From Alkalimonas collagenimarina (lineage in GTDB: Bacteria > Pseudomonadota > Gammaproteobacteria > Enterobacterales > Alteromonadaceae), in NCBI RefSeq assembly GCF_030717845.1, contig NZ_JAUZVZ010000006.1:1-64000 (forward strand): DNA of 64,000 nucleotides, written 5' to 3'. A model generated the notes under the pieces. The model had not been told where the DNA came from. It made no database searches and saw nothing but the letters and a program-made list of their open reading frames with translations. The first letter of the stretch is position 1; each line of letters begins with the position of its first letter. The position numbers and the translations under genes are program-made. Shown piece by piece: positions 9,078 to 17,112 of the stretch.

Positions 9078-9516
9078 CTTTCTCGACCTCGCTTTACCAC
9101 GGCAGCTGGGATCACATGCTTTGTTGATGTTTCTGGCTGCTGCCCCATACCAATCACAGCAATATAGTGCGGATATATCACGCATCGCCATTCATTAGGT
9201 TTAATACATCACCAGGTGACACCGCACAGACAGGCCAATTCATCTGTGTATCAAAAAGGTCCGGTAGAGGGTTTTAAACATGCTTGGTGCCTGCTTTTTG
9301 CTTCATTATCCAAAGCACTTAAAAGCTGGTTATACGGTTTCACTTGAATGGTTCTTAGGGATCACGCCACCGGATCTCAGTACTGTACTGAACAATGAAT
9401 GTTGCTTTGACTGTATGGTATACACCATACGTTTTCGCCAATCAGGCAACTCGGAGAGAAAATGGCGTTTAATTCTTGGCGAATTCAGTTTGAATAATTT
9501 GACTATGAACTTAAAA
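9078..9516. other. gene-poor stretch between the cluster and IS remnants
   Basis: No recognisable gene. A plus-strand frame at 9280-9546 (88 codons) resembles nothing I know and runs into the truncated transposase on the other strand, so it is not called. The stretch may be the deleted remainder of the biosynthetic cluster or filler between IS fragments. Confidence 0.4.
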
Positions 9517-9942
9517 TCAAGGGGTTACAAACCCATTGCCGGATGATACAAGACGAATATTAATCTCGATAATGCCTCTGAGCGAATCGGCATTCCAGGC
9601 TTTTACTTGTTCAACATACAGGCCTTTTTCACGGCAATATTCGCTCAGTTCAGCTTCATTTAAACTCGCAGTTTCAATCACTGTGGTAAGCTTAGCTTCT
9701 GCTGACCATTGCTCTGGTTTTGATTTATATCCGGGCACAGGACGACCTTGTTGTTTGGCTTTATCGCGCCAATTATACAAAGTTTGCAGCCCAACCCCTT
9801 CATTTCTGGATACTTCAGCAACGGTCATATTCGATGGAGGCAATAACTTACTCAAGATCATTTGCTTACGTTCTTTACTATAGCGTGGCACAATCAAGCC
9901 TTAACGCCCCAACTGGTTAAATTTTAAGTAGTGACAACTAGC
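9517..9942 (-). mobile_element. IS3-family fragment: OrfA-like transposase subunit and terminal repeat
   Basis: The minus-strand frame 9517-9897 encodes an OrfA-type protein with an N-terminal helix-turn-helix (VAEVSRNEGVGLQTLYNWR) and the block SLNEAELSEYCREKGLYVEQ typical of one IS3 subgroup. After about residue 100 the protein departs from the family, so it is truncated. Its terminal inverted repeat is read as GCTAGTTGTCACTAC on the minus strand (9928-9942). The same repeat in variant form (GCTAGTTGCCACCATC) occurs at 11468-11483, showing that two copies of one IS type were present. Not active. Confidence 0.75.
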
Positions 9943-10813
9943 CTGCCAGAGGAGGATGGTTATAGAAGCGTGAATCACTGTATCGATAATCTTCACTGAT
10001 AATATCTAGCCATTGAGTATCTACTGCATTACTGCATACCAGTGTCAGCACATCAAATTGACGACAGTTGAACCAGCAGCGATATTTTTGTTGTGGTGCT
10101 CTGGTAGCTACCCAGTTGGCAGTTAGTTGCAACTGTAGCCATCCGCTTCGGCCTGTAATCATGGTATTACATTCAAACATATAACATGCCTCCAGCTGAG
10201 CGGCATCAAAACCAAAATATTCACCAATAAAAGGACATATTGCTTTAAATAAAGCCTCTTTAGCTGAAAACAGCAGAGTAGTCGCCTGTTCGCTGGTAAA
10301 GCCCGCGCTCACTAGTACATGCAGCTCGTCTGTATTATGAATAGATTTGGCGATCTCTCTAGCTTGCTGAGAGGTAAGCCAAAGTTCAGTATCAATACCG
10401 ACAAAATTGTCAATTGCCAGAGGTTGCGTCAGCACAACAGCACAAGCACTGTATTGGTGATGAGTAATAGAGCCCGTCACAATCTCGGGCCAGGCCGGAG
10501 CCCGAAGCATACCAATGCCAAGCTGTGGCGGGACAGGATTAAACAACCCACTTTGCTGCATTGAAAGGCGTGCCAGATAGCGCCCAGCTAAGTATTCAGC
10601 TTGCCTTTTCACTACTGATCCCTCAATAGACGTTGGCAAGTCCAACGCTAAATCAGCAAAATTAGCATGTTGAAAAGACCCTAGCGAGAAGTTTCCGCGA
10701 GCCAAAATCAATCGCTGCAGAGTATCGCTAAACAATTGAATTTTGAATAGGCTTGCGACTGTACTGGTGGCTAGTGGCAATACCGATAAAAACGGAAACG
10801 GAGGACAAGACAT
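9938..10813 (-). CDS. 4'-phosphopantetheinyl transferase (EntD/Sfp type)
   Basis: Transfers phosphopantetheine from CoA to carrier-protein serines. The acidic metal site is seen as VGIDTE (D141, E143) and the second motif as FSAKEALFK (K185, E186, K190); an Arg-rich helix at 69-83 (KRQAEYLAGRYLAR) matches EntD-type enzymes. The 291-aa length exceeds the usual 210-250 because of the N-terminus. The start has AAGG upstream. The stop codon TAG (9938-9940) lies inside the inverted repeat of the adjacent IS fragment, so the C-terminus is set by the insertion and may be altered or shortened. The gene is a natural partner for the two carrier proteins at 6.0 and 8.8 kb, although it lies on the opposite strand and could also serve other clusters. 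Confidence 0.85.
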   Translation of the reverse strand: MSCPPFPFLSVLPLATSTVASLFKIQLFSDTLQRLILARGNFSLGSFQHANFADLALDLPTSIEGSVVKRQAEYLAGRYLARLSMQQSGLFNPVPPQLGIGMLRAPAWPEIVTGSITHHQYSACAVVLTQPLAIDNFVGIDTELWLTSQQAREIAKSIHNTDELHVLVSAGFTSEQATTLLFSAKEALFKAICPFIGEYFGFDAAQLEACYMFECNTMITGRSGWLQLQLTANWVATRAPQQKYRCWFNCRQFDVLTLVCSNAVDTQWLDIISEDYRYSDSRFYNHPPLAG

Positions 10814-10844
10814 ATCTAGTACCTTTTCAATTTAATCATGATCG

Positions 10845-10874
10845 ATTGAGCTACCAGTCCATGGGTAGCTCAAT
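10845..10874. repeat. 11-bp stem hairpin upstream of the PPTase
   Basis: ATTGAGCTACC (10845-10855) and GGTAGCTCAAT (10864-10874) form a perfect 11-bp stem with an 8-nt loop, between the transferase start and the IS3 remnant. It could be a terminator stem or an operator; no T-run follows. Confidence 0.4.
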
Positions 10875-10888
10875 AACCGGAGTCAGTA

Positions 10889-11020
10889 TGATCTGTACCA
10901 GCAACAGTGGACACTTTGCTAAGCACTGTTTTTCAATTCGTAGTTTTCAGGGCTAAGATAGCCAAGAGCACTATGCCTTCTGGTTTTGTTGTAATCAACC
11001 TCTATGTACTCAAACAAATC
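10889..11020 (-). mobile_element. IS3-family orfB 3' remnant
   Basis: On the minus strand, 11017 down to the TAG at 10919 encodes [20 protein letters not shown] followed by [12 protein letters not shown], the classic C-terminus of IS3-family OrfB integrases. Beyond the stop, TGATCTGTACC and GTGGACAC, read on the plus strand from 10889, look like the terminal repeat. It is joined abruptly to an IS66 fragment at about 11020. Non-functional remnant. Confidence 0.75.
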
Positions 11021-11186
11021 CGCCTCCGAATTTACCGGTACGATTCAGGGCTGGAGCCCTACGATTATCTGTGCCGGTTACTGACTGAGCTGCCTAAAGT
11101 TACTGACAAGGAGCAACTGCAAAAGCTCTTGCCTTACTGATCCTCAAAACCAATCACACCGCAGGTGTGGTTGGTGTTACGCTTAC
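11021..11186 (+). mobile_element. IS66-family transposase tail and terminal repeat
   Basis: The frame ending at 11140 encodes GLEPYDYLCRLLTELPKV followed by TDKEQLQKLLPY, the typical C-terminus of the IS66 TnpC transposase. About 40 nt later, ACGCTTAC (11179-11186) matches the GTAAGCG-type end of IS66 elements read in reverse. It directly abuts an IS3-family fragment, so it had inserted into that element. Only the tail remains. Confidence 0.65.
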
Positions 11187-11483
11187 CCAGGAGGAAGCAA
11201 GACAGTGGGTTCTTATATTTACACGCTGGTATAACTACGAGCACAAGCATAGTAAGTTACGGTTTGTGACACCCCATCAGCGTCATACGGGGCAAGATAA
11301 GGCCATACTGGAAAAACGCCAAGAACGTCTTGAGGTGGCGAAAGCAGCCAACCCAGGCAGGTGGGGAAAACGTGATGTGCGAAACTCCACACCAGTGGGA
11401 CCGACAACGCTAAACCCGGAAAAAGAGCAGATTAAACAGGTAGAAAAACAGGCCGCTTAAACCGGCTGATGGTGGCAACTAGC
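11187..11483 (+). mobile_element. IS3-family orfB 3' remnant with terminal repeat
   Basis: The frame from 11187 to 11460 encodes the end of an integrase-core transposase (WYNYEHKHSKLRFVTPHQRH then a basic tail ending in TTLNPEKEQ), of the subgroup that goes with the OrfA fragment at 9.5-9.9 kb. The inverted repeat at 11468-11483 pairs with the one at 9928-9942. The two fragments face opposite ways, so they are remains of two insertions or of one rearranged copy. Confidence 0.7.
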
Positions 11484-11511
11484 TTGAAAAACGCCGCCAT
11501 CAGTGATGGTG

Positions 11512-12612
11512 CTACCGTATCTTTTGCTCTTTTATATAATTGACCACATGCTCAAATGCTTCATTCACAGCTTTTGGATGTTCCCAGTCTAAGTCGTTCC
11601 AGTCAATACCACTATCAAGTGCCAGCAGGTTTTCTGTAAGGATAAACTTCATCAGTTCTGGTGATTCGAGAGTCCCTAAACGGTAACGTTTTTTCTTCTC
11701 AACAGTCACCGGTGATTTAATATTGTTTAGAGTGTCGTGAATTCTCTTATTGATGGTTCTTTTGTGTTCCACATTAAGGAGTGTCTGGCCGGTTTTCTTA
11801 CGAATGCGGCGCTCTTCAGTAAGCACTATCTTCTTTATCGTAGTGAAAGGCACCGAATTGCCGTTTTGATAAGCCTTTAACACGGCCGGATAACGCGTTA
11901 GCACGCTGTAATTGTCAAATGCTCCCATCGATATTCCTAATAAACTAGCCATTTCCCGAACTGTTAATCCTTTACCCTCAGTTCGTTGTCGCATTGCACT
12001 TAATGTTTCAAGCTCGATTATTGCCTCCTGAAAAGCCAGCAGTTTACCATATTGGGGTAAATCTTCACGGCTGGCATTTTCTTGAAATTGTTTAGTACGA
12101 GGTAATGATGGTTTTTGGCTGTAGACTTTAAAGTGTGCTGCACCGTCGATACCGTTGGCGTAGATCATCGCGAAAAAACGACGATGCCCAGTCAACAGCT
12201 GGTAACTATTGCTGTCGAGTGGGTAAATGGTCGGAACCTGAATCAACTCAGAGACTGATATGTTTGCTGCTAACTCAATGATCGAAGTGATGTTGATATT
12301 AGCTTTTTTCCACTCGAAGCTGCTCTTGTGAAAGCAGTTCAGAATACAGGACTTGCCTATCACGACCTTATCTTGGCAATCCAACCGCTCTATTAACTGG
12401 GATTTTGACAGTCTTCTAGTGGCAATCTGATAAGCAAGCTGGTCAGGTACTATCACAGCGGGGAAGAAACGAGCATTATTCTGATCGGGCTGGATGCGGT
12501 GAAGGAAAATTGATTTGTATTCATACGGCTGATCGATGAGGATTCTGGAAAAATCCTTACAGCTCAGTTCGGCAGTTAGTTTCTGCTCCAGAGACGGAAC
12601 ATTCAATAGCAC
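11512..12612 (-). CDS. ParB/Spo0J-like nuclease-domain protein
   Basis: Protein of 366 aa. The block ELIQVPTIYPLDSN followed by YQLLTGHRRFFAMIYANG is the ParB N-terminal signature with a GHRR-type motif (box II). A helix-turn-helix follows (LTVREMASLLGISMGAFDNY), and then a basic region. This fits ParB-like proteins of mobile elements more than a chromosomal ParB, and no parA partner is adjacent. A role in partition or element regulation is inferred. The ORF begins at GTG 12612, but a TTG at 12606 has GGAG at a better distance, so the start is uncertain. Confidence 0.75.
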   Translation of the reverse strand: MLLNVPSLEQKLTAELSCKDFSRILIDQPYEYKSIFLHRIQPDQNNARFFPAVIVPDQLAYQIATRRLSKSQLIERLDCQDKVVIGKSCILNCFHKSSFEWKKANINITSIIELAANISVSELIQVPTIYPLDSNSYQLLTGHRRFFAMIYANGIDGAAHFKVYSQKPSLPRTKQFQENASREDLPQYGKLLAFQEAIIELETLSAMRQRTEGKGLTVREMASLLGISMGAFDNYSVLTRYPAVLKAYQNGNSVPFTTIKKIVLTEERRIRKKTGQTLLNVEHKRTINKRIHDTLNNIKSPVTVEKKKRYRLGTLESPELMKFILTENLLALDSGIDWNDLDWEHPKAVNEAFEHVVNYIKEQKIR

Positions 12613-12784
12613 TCTCCACTCACTTCATATAGTTCTAAAGTATTTTAGAACTTTTAGTCGTTATCAGCAAGAGATTTGACAGCCAAATGCTTGCCAAATC
12701 AAGTAAGAGTACGGCTTAGTAATAACCGATAAAATTGGAAAAGAGCCAATATTATGATCTTTGAGTTCGTATGGATCCCTTAAT

Positions 12785-12990
12785 TGAGACTATACCCAAA
12801 CAACCTCAAGATGCGAGTTTCAGAGTTGCTGGGTACTTTCAATACAAGGCAAGCTGGCGACACTAGACCACCTTAGCTAGCCAAGGTAGCGGAGCCGGAA
12901 GGTACCAAGCAACTCCCTTCGGGACGGAGCTACAAGCCCTTTAAGCCGTGTTGGCTGCTCTCACTTTGGAACCACCAAAGTGTCAAACAG
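12785..12990. repeat. intergenic structured repeat
   Basis: The stretch opens with a TATACCCAAACAACCTCAAG-type sequence of the sort seen dispersed between genes in Vibrio and Pseudoalteromonas relatives. It contains the hairpin CACTTTGG/CCAAAGTG (12962-12969 and 12975-12982). I see no coding potential. It is probably a non-autonomous dispersed repeat; copy number in the genome would show this. Confidence 0.4.
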
Positions 12991-12999
12991 CTGTTTTGC

Positions 13000-13227
13000 C
13001 TAAATGGTTTTTACTTTACCGCTAGAATCTGTACCTTGAGATTGTTCGGGTACACAAGAAAGTACTGACATCTTTGTTAAAAATTTTTCATCGACTACAT
13101 AACAATCAAATACTAACTGAGGTTCAGTGTACAGCCCCTCCAAACCAGCTTTTCGGCCTTCTAGATATGCATCTTTAAATATTTCATACAATAAACTCTC
13201 AATCGAACCCATACTAAGTCTTTCCAT
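13000..13227 (-). CDS. hypothetical protein
   Basis: Small soluble protein of 75 aa with a helical N-terminus (MGSIESLLYEIFKDAYLEGRK) and no membrane segment. I do not recognise it. The ATG at 13212 (residue 6) is an alternative start. It stands alone between a repeat and a gene-poor stretch, so its reality rests only on the ORF. Confidence 0.4.
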   Translation of the reverse strand: MERLSMGSIESLLYEIFKDAYLEGRKAGLEGLYTEPQLVFDCYVVDEKFLTKMSVLSCVPEQSQGTDSSGKVKTI

Positions 13228-14114
13228 AATGTAGTTATAATCCTCAATTATTCTTAAGCTATTGATATAGCATTAGACGCGAAACAGCCATGAAGGCTGC
13301 GGCACCAAACATCGGCTGTAACAAACACTATCAAAACACATAGTGGTTAACCACAAAAAAGTTGATAAATTTATTATATTTTAAACATAATACGTATAAA
13401 TACAACAAATTCGCAGCTTTTCATCGCTATTAGCGATAGGGAAAAAATTCTCACGATCTCGAAGACCGCCTTGGCTGATCATTCAGCCGTACCACTACAA
13501 TCCGACACCTTACGGTGCCTCACATTTTGAAATGTAGCCGGCATCAACATCCCGCAGGCCGAAACTTCAATCAAGCAGCAGATAGAACAAGACCGCTCTT
13601 GGTCACCCCCATTGCAGTTCGCCGTTGCGATCTTGCTACTGATCATCACCTTGCTATGAAACCGTCGTGGCATCAACAGCAAAACAGCAGCCCCCTTTTT
13701 CCAATATAAACCGGGACAAGGTAAAACAGGCAACTGATAAGAAGTCCCAGCCGCATGCGCACCATACTGAGAAAAATTAACCAGCCCGATTAGATTGAAG
13801 CCCTAGCTTGGATGCATCCATCTTAACTCCTGACAACTACACCGAAGAGGGTTTTTGAACATCGTCAAGAGGGGACATTGAGCTCTCCCCCGCCGTAACA
13901 GAGTAACGGGCTCTGTTGCAGAAAGCAGTGTGATTCATAGCCACATTTCAACTTTCGCCACTTAACACCTAGTAAGCACTTTCATGTCACAAAACTTTTC
14001 ATAAAATAGTGACAAAAGTGACCACCTTTCACCCCTACGAAATTGTTTAATTTTTAATTTTTTTTATCTTGCTCCCCACGCGCGCGAGGAGACCGCATGT
14101 TAACTCGAACAAAT
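13228..14114. other. gene-poor stretch
   Basis: About 890 bp with only overlapping short frames on both strands (for example near 13.5-13.7 kb) that have no ribosome sites and look like nothing I know. Base composition alternates between AT-rich and GC-rich patches, which suggests joined remnants. No RNA gene is recognised. Confidence 0.4.
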
Positions 14115-14591
14115 TTACCGGGCTAGCTTGTCCCCTGGAGAATCTAATACTGCCTTACTAGCATTTAGAATCCAACGGTTAATAATCTCTGGCGGCATGT
14201 CCTCTGATGAACAAGCCAGCTGCATGAGATTTAGAGCGAATACCATTAAACCGGAAGATACAGGCTCGACCCGCTCGGCACTTCTTGCGTAAAAAACTAT
14301 TTGAACCACTCGACCAGCAATATCAGGCTGAACGGTTGACATACAATATGCAGAGTCGAGAGGGCGAAATTCTAAGAGGAACTCATTAATTTCTTTCTGT
14401 ACCTTGTCAGCTGAAAGTCCAGTTTGCTCAACTGCTTGCCGTTCCGATAATAGCATCAAAATACTTTGGCAATTATCGTAAGGTCCAATAACGCACCGTT
14501 CTCTAACTGAATAAACTATTGAGCTGGCGAAAACACTTAGCCTTTCGTTCAATTTATCTAACGTTATCTGAATGTCTATACTCTCAATCAT
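14115..14591 (-). CDS. hypothetical protein
   Basis: Protein of 158 aa, soluble and mostly helical as judged by eye, with no recognised motif. AAAGG lies a few bases upstream of the ATG, which supports translation. It is transcribed away from the ParD-like gene. Nothing in the sequence suggests a function beyond its location in a mobile region. Confidence 0.5.
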   Translation of the reverse strand: MIESIDIQITLDKLNERLSVFASSIVYSVRERCVIGPYDNCQSILMLLSERQAVEQTGLSADKVQKEINEFLLEFRPLDSAYCMSTVQPDIAGRVVQIVFYARSAERVEPVSSGLMVFALNLMQLACSSEDMPPEIINRWILNASKAVLDSPGDKLAR

Positions 14592-14741
14592 AACCTTTCC
14601 TTTTTAGTGGATTTTATTTACATCGCAGGCTCTCAAATCACAGGATTATTGAATTATTCGTTGCTAAAGATGAGCTCCAAATAATGAAGTGACTGAGTGT
14701 TAGGCCATGTCTTTATAAATTAATATGACAAACTCCTCAAG

Positions 14742-14769
14742 TTGACAAATCAAGAAAATTTGTTATTAT
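14742..14769 (+). promoter_or_regulatory. probable promoter for the ParD-like gene
   Basis: TTGACA (14742-14747) and TATTAT (14764-14769) with a 16-nt spacer. A similar TGACAAA motif occurs shortly upstream and could be an operator half-site. The start of the antitoxin-like gene is about 100 nt downstream. Confidence 0.5.
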
Positions 14770-14874
14770 TCACTAACTTAACCAGCATCCTTCCTTGACG
14801 AAATCGAGCTTAGTCGTTACTCTCTTGTCATGCTAATTATTTTTAGTGATGAAATAATGTCGAGGAAAATAACA

Positions 14875-15096
14875 ATGGGCACAGACGCAGATTCAAAATC
14901 CCAGATTGATTTAGATGACTACTTGATAGAACAAGCTGAAATTGCGTTTGAAAAACTGCCTAAATCAGCGCAGGAACTTCTCGAGCACTGGGCATGGATT
15001 GGTAAAGCAGCGGCAGAGCAATTGACTGAAGAAGAACAGCTTCTCTTATTGTCTCAAAGTGCGAATGTGAAGCTGATCGTTAAAGCAGAAAAATAA
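14875..15096 (+). CDS. ParD-like antitoxin
   Basis: Acidic protein of 73 aa. The block DLDDYLIEQAEIAFEKLPK then SAQELLEHWAWIGKAAAEQL matches the ParD-like family, in which a helical segment is followed by a conserved EHWA(R)IG(K)A motif. Members are taken to be antitoxins with a ribbon-helix-helix-type N-terminus. The start at 14875 is chosen because GAGGA lies 8 nt upstream; the frame is open from 14830. No toxin gene is adjacent: the next gene, 120 bp on, encodes a 164-aa unknown followed by recombinase-like genes. It may be orphaned or act as a repressor of the downstream operon. Confidence 0.6.
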   Translation: MGTDADSKSQIDLDDYLIEQAEIAFEKLPKSAQELLEHWAWIGKAAAEQLTEEEQLLLLSQSANVKLIVKAEK

Positions 15097-15215
15097 TTTC
15101 TCACTATTTAGCTTGACCGTTACGAAAACAGCTGTATATAATTACAGGTAACTCAGCAGAGCCTCACAACAGCAAAAAAGATTTTATTTACTTTATTGTT
15201 GTTGGATGGTTTTGT

Positions 15216-15710
15216 ATGAAAGATTTAAAAGTTAAAAAATTACCCCCTCAATTAACCTGTCACCCGCGGGCATTGCCGGCATTTCAATTTACCCAGTTTA
15301 TTTTTCACTTTAATAGAAAGCTTCAGTCAAGTGAGCCTAGACTAGCTTTATTGGCTCGGATAACTACATTAAGCTCGATATTAAAACCTGATGAAAACCT
15401 TTTCTTTGAAGGTTGGATGCCTTTAATCTGCGATCAGCGTAATGAAAGGAGAAAGACATATTCAGCCGGTCTATCGGATATCGAAGGTCGGGCTTGGATG
15501 TATGCGCTTCAAGCCATCGTAATCTTATCCTCTAAACAGTCATACATACGAAATGTCGCACTGTTTTTTGCGCATGCCCCCAAAGGAGTGCAAATTCGGC
15601 TTTTTGGCGGAAGGTTACCTCGAACAGTTCTAGCAAGGACCATAGCATTTTCAGGTGAAAGTAGAGCTTCGGTGCGACGCATTTTGAATGCGGAGGTGCC
15701 AAATGTCTGA
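15216..15710 (+). CDS. hypothetical protein, first gene of the recombinase trio
   Basis: Basic protein of 164 aa that I do not recognise. It ends 8 nt inside the next gene, whose ribosome site GGAGG lies within this coding sequence, so the two are translationally coupled. The C-terminal part (GRLPRTVLARTIAFSGES then RASVRRIL) is Arg-rich and may bind DNA. In other multi-recombinase modules a small accessory protein accompanies the recombinases; such a role here is an inference from position only. Confidence 0.6.
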   Translation: MKDLKVKKLPPQLTCHPRALPAFQFTQFIFHFNRKLQSSEPRLALLARITTLSSILKPDENLFFEGWMPLICDQRNERRKTYSAGLSDIEGRAWMYALQAIVILSSKQSYIRNVALFFAHAPKGVQIRLFGGRLPRTVLARTIAFSGESRASVRRILNAEVPNV

Positions 15711-17112
15711 GCTCTTAGATGAAAAGCATTTAGCGTTAATCTCTAAGCACAAGCTGAAGCGCGAAAAGGAGCTCATATGTGCATATGAGAATTTGACCAA
15801 CTACGACGTCGATACCTTAATTCAATATTGCTACGACGCTAAGGATAATGAGCAAGCTCATTTGCTTCTAGCTTCACTTTTTACTGGGCGCTCTATAATG
15901 GCGTTGCTGGATGTGTCGACTGCAGTGGACGAATTCGTAGCAGGCGAATTTGGTGTACTTACTTCTTCTATTTCTCACCCAAAGGTGCCTGAATCTAGCA
16001 ATTCGAAGCAAGTCGAGAGACCCGCAAATTCCTCGCCGTATGTTTTTTTATCTTCATCAATTCTAAGATCCGTTCAAAACGCCAGAGACCGCAAATTTGA
16101 AGACTACAAAACAAAGCTAAAGAATCTTGTTTCTGAGATAAACAAAAAGAACAACGCCCGTTTAACCTTAGGACGTATTCAACGATACCTCGCCAAGGAA
16201 GCAAAGGACTTGAATATTTCTCAAGCAGAAGTAGGTTGGATTTCTAACACTCCTCTGAAAGATCACGCGGGAAGCTCGTACTTGTCAATGAGTTCTGGTG
16301 ATTTAGCTCGTAAGCACTACACATTTATTAATAGGCTTCTGGAAAGCGCTGGCAAGGCGCCTTTCAGCCTTGAAGTACTATTAACCAGTCCTGACGCAGC
16401 GAAGATGATGGGTAGCAATAGAGGCTTGTCTAACGACGATCTAAAAGTTTCGTTTGTGAACATTCGGGAATCGATCGATGCATCTCGAGCAAGCTTACCA
16501 ACCACACTTTGGCAGCTATACAATGACTATACGCACTTTACTGTCTCTTTGCTTATGGTGAACACTGGACACCGACCAACGCGCGACCCTTTTGGTTCTC
16601 TCAGAAATTTTGATCTCAATCGCGAAGTGGTATGGGTTCAGGATAAAAAGGCGCGTGAAGAGGCAAGTCGATTAGTTCCTCTAAACACACTTAGCGAATT
16701 ACAAATACGCTACTACCTCTCGTTCTTGAAAGATTTCAGCGGCATAGTTAAATACAGTCACCCCGGTGAAGCAGAAAAGCTTAAACAGAGCTTGTCTGGT
16801 GAAGCCCCTTTATTTCGGTTACGTAACACAAGAGGCCTTACATTTTATAGTGCTAGCACGGTGAGGGATCACTGCAGCTCACCTATACCTGGTTCATCAA
16901 ATTGGCATCGACACTGGATTCGTCAACATTTAGCGAGCCAATCACATGTTGATGTTAGTGCAGTCGACGCATTTATGGCACATGAAAACCTACTGGATGA
17001 GTCATTTTCCCGATTCAGCACCCTTGAGACCCTTGAGCTGCGTAAAGTTTCTAATGCTATTGAGCAACAACTCCAAAAGTTGGATGTAAATGCACTGGAG
17101 GTGACGTTATGA
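15703..17112 (+). CDS. tyrosine-recombinase-like protein, possibly lacking the nucleophile
   Basis: Protein of 469 aa from the ATG at 15703, which has GGAGG just upstream; the frame opens 15 nt earlier. The C-terminal half has recombinase landmarks: Arg291 in NTGHRPTRDP, a Lys-rich beta-hairpin (DKKAREEASRLVPL), HRHWIRQ (H404, R407), and an AH pair at 426-427 where GH is usual. After that His, the place of the nucleophilic tyrosine holds Phe (SFSRFSTLE), so strand cleavage may be lost or use another residue. The stop overlaps the next start by 4 nt (ATGA). It probably acts with the 908-aa recombinase, as paired recombinases do in Tn554-type and RIT elements. Confidence 0.65.
   Translation: MSELLDEKHLALISKHKLKREKELICAYENLTNYDVDTLIQYCYDAKDNEQAHLLLASLFTGRSIMALLDVSTAVDEFVAGEFGVLTSSISHPKVPESSNSKQVERPANSSPYVFLSSSILRSVQNARDRKFEDYKTKLKNLVSEINKKNNARLTLGRIQRYLAKEAKDLNISQAEVGWISNTPLKDHAGSSYLSMSSGDLARKHYTFINRLLESAGKAPFSLEVLLTSPDAAKMMGSNRGLSNDDLKVSFVNIRESIDASRASLPTTLWQLYNDYTHFTVSLLMVNTGHRPTRDPFGSLRNFDLNREVVWVQDKKAREEASRLVPLNTLSELQIRYYLSFLKDFSGIVKYSHPGEAEKLKQSLSGEAPLFRLRNTRGLTFYSASTVRDHCSSPIPGSSNWHRHWIRQHLASQSHVDVSAVDAFMAHENLLDESFSRFSTLETLELRKVSNAIEQQLQKLDVNALEVTL

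Noticed and set aside
9280-9546. 88-codon frame upstream of the IS3 fragment
   Set aside because: Resembles no protein I know, has no clear ribosome site and runs into the opposite-strand transposase.
13479-13733. Overlapping short frames on both strands near 13.5-13.7 kb
   Set aside because: No ribosome sites, no motifs and mutual overlap; they look like chance frames in a GC-rich patch.
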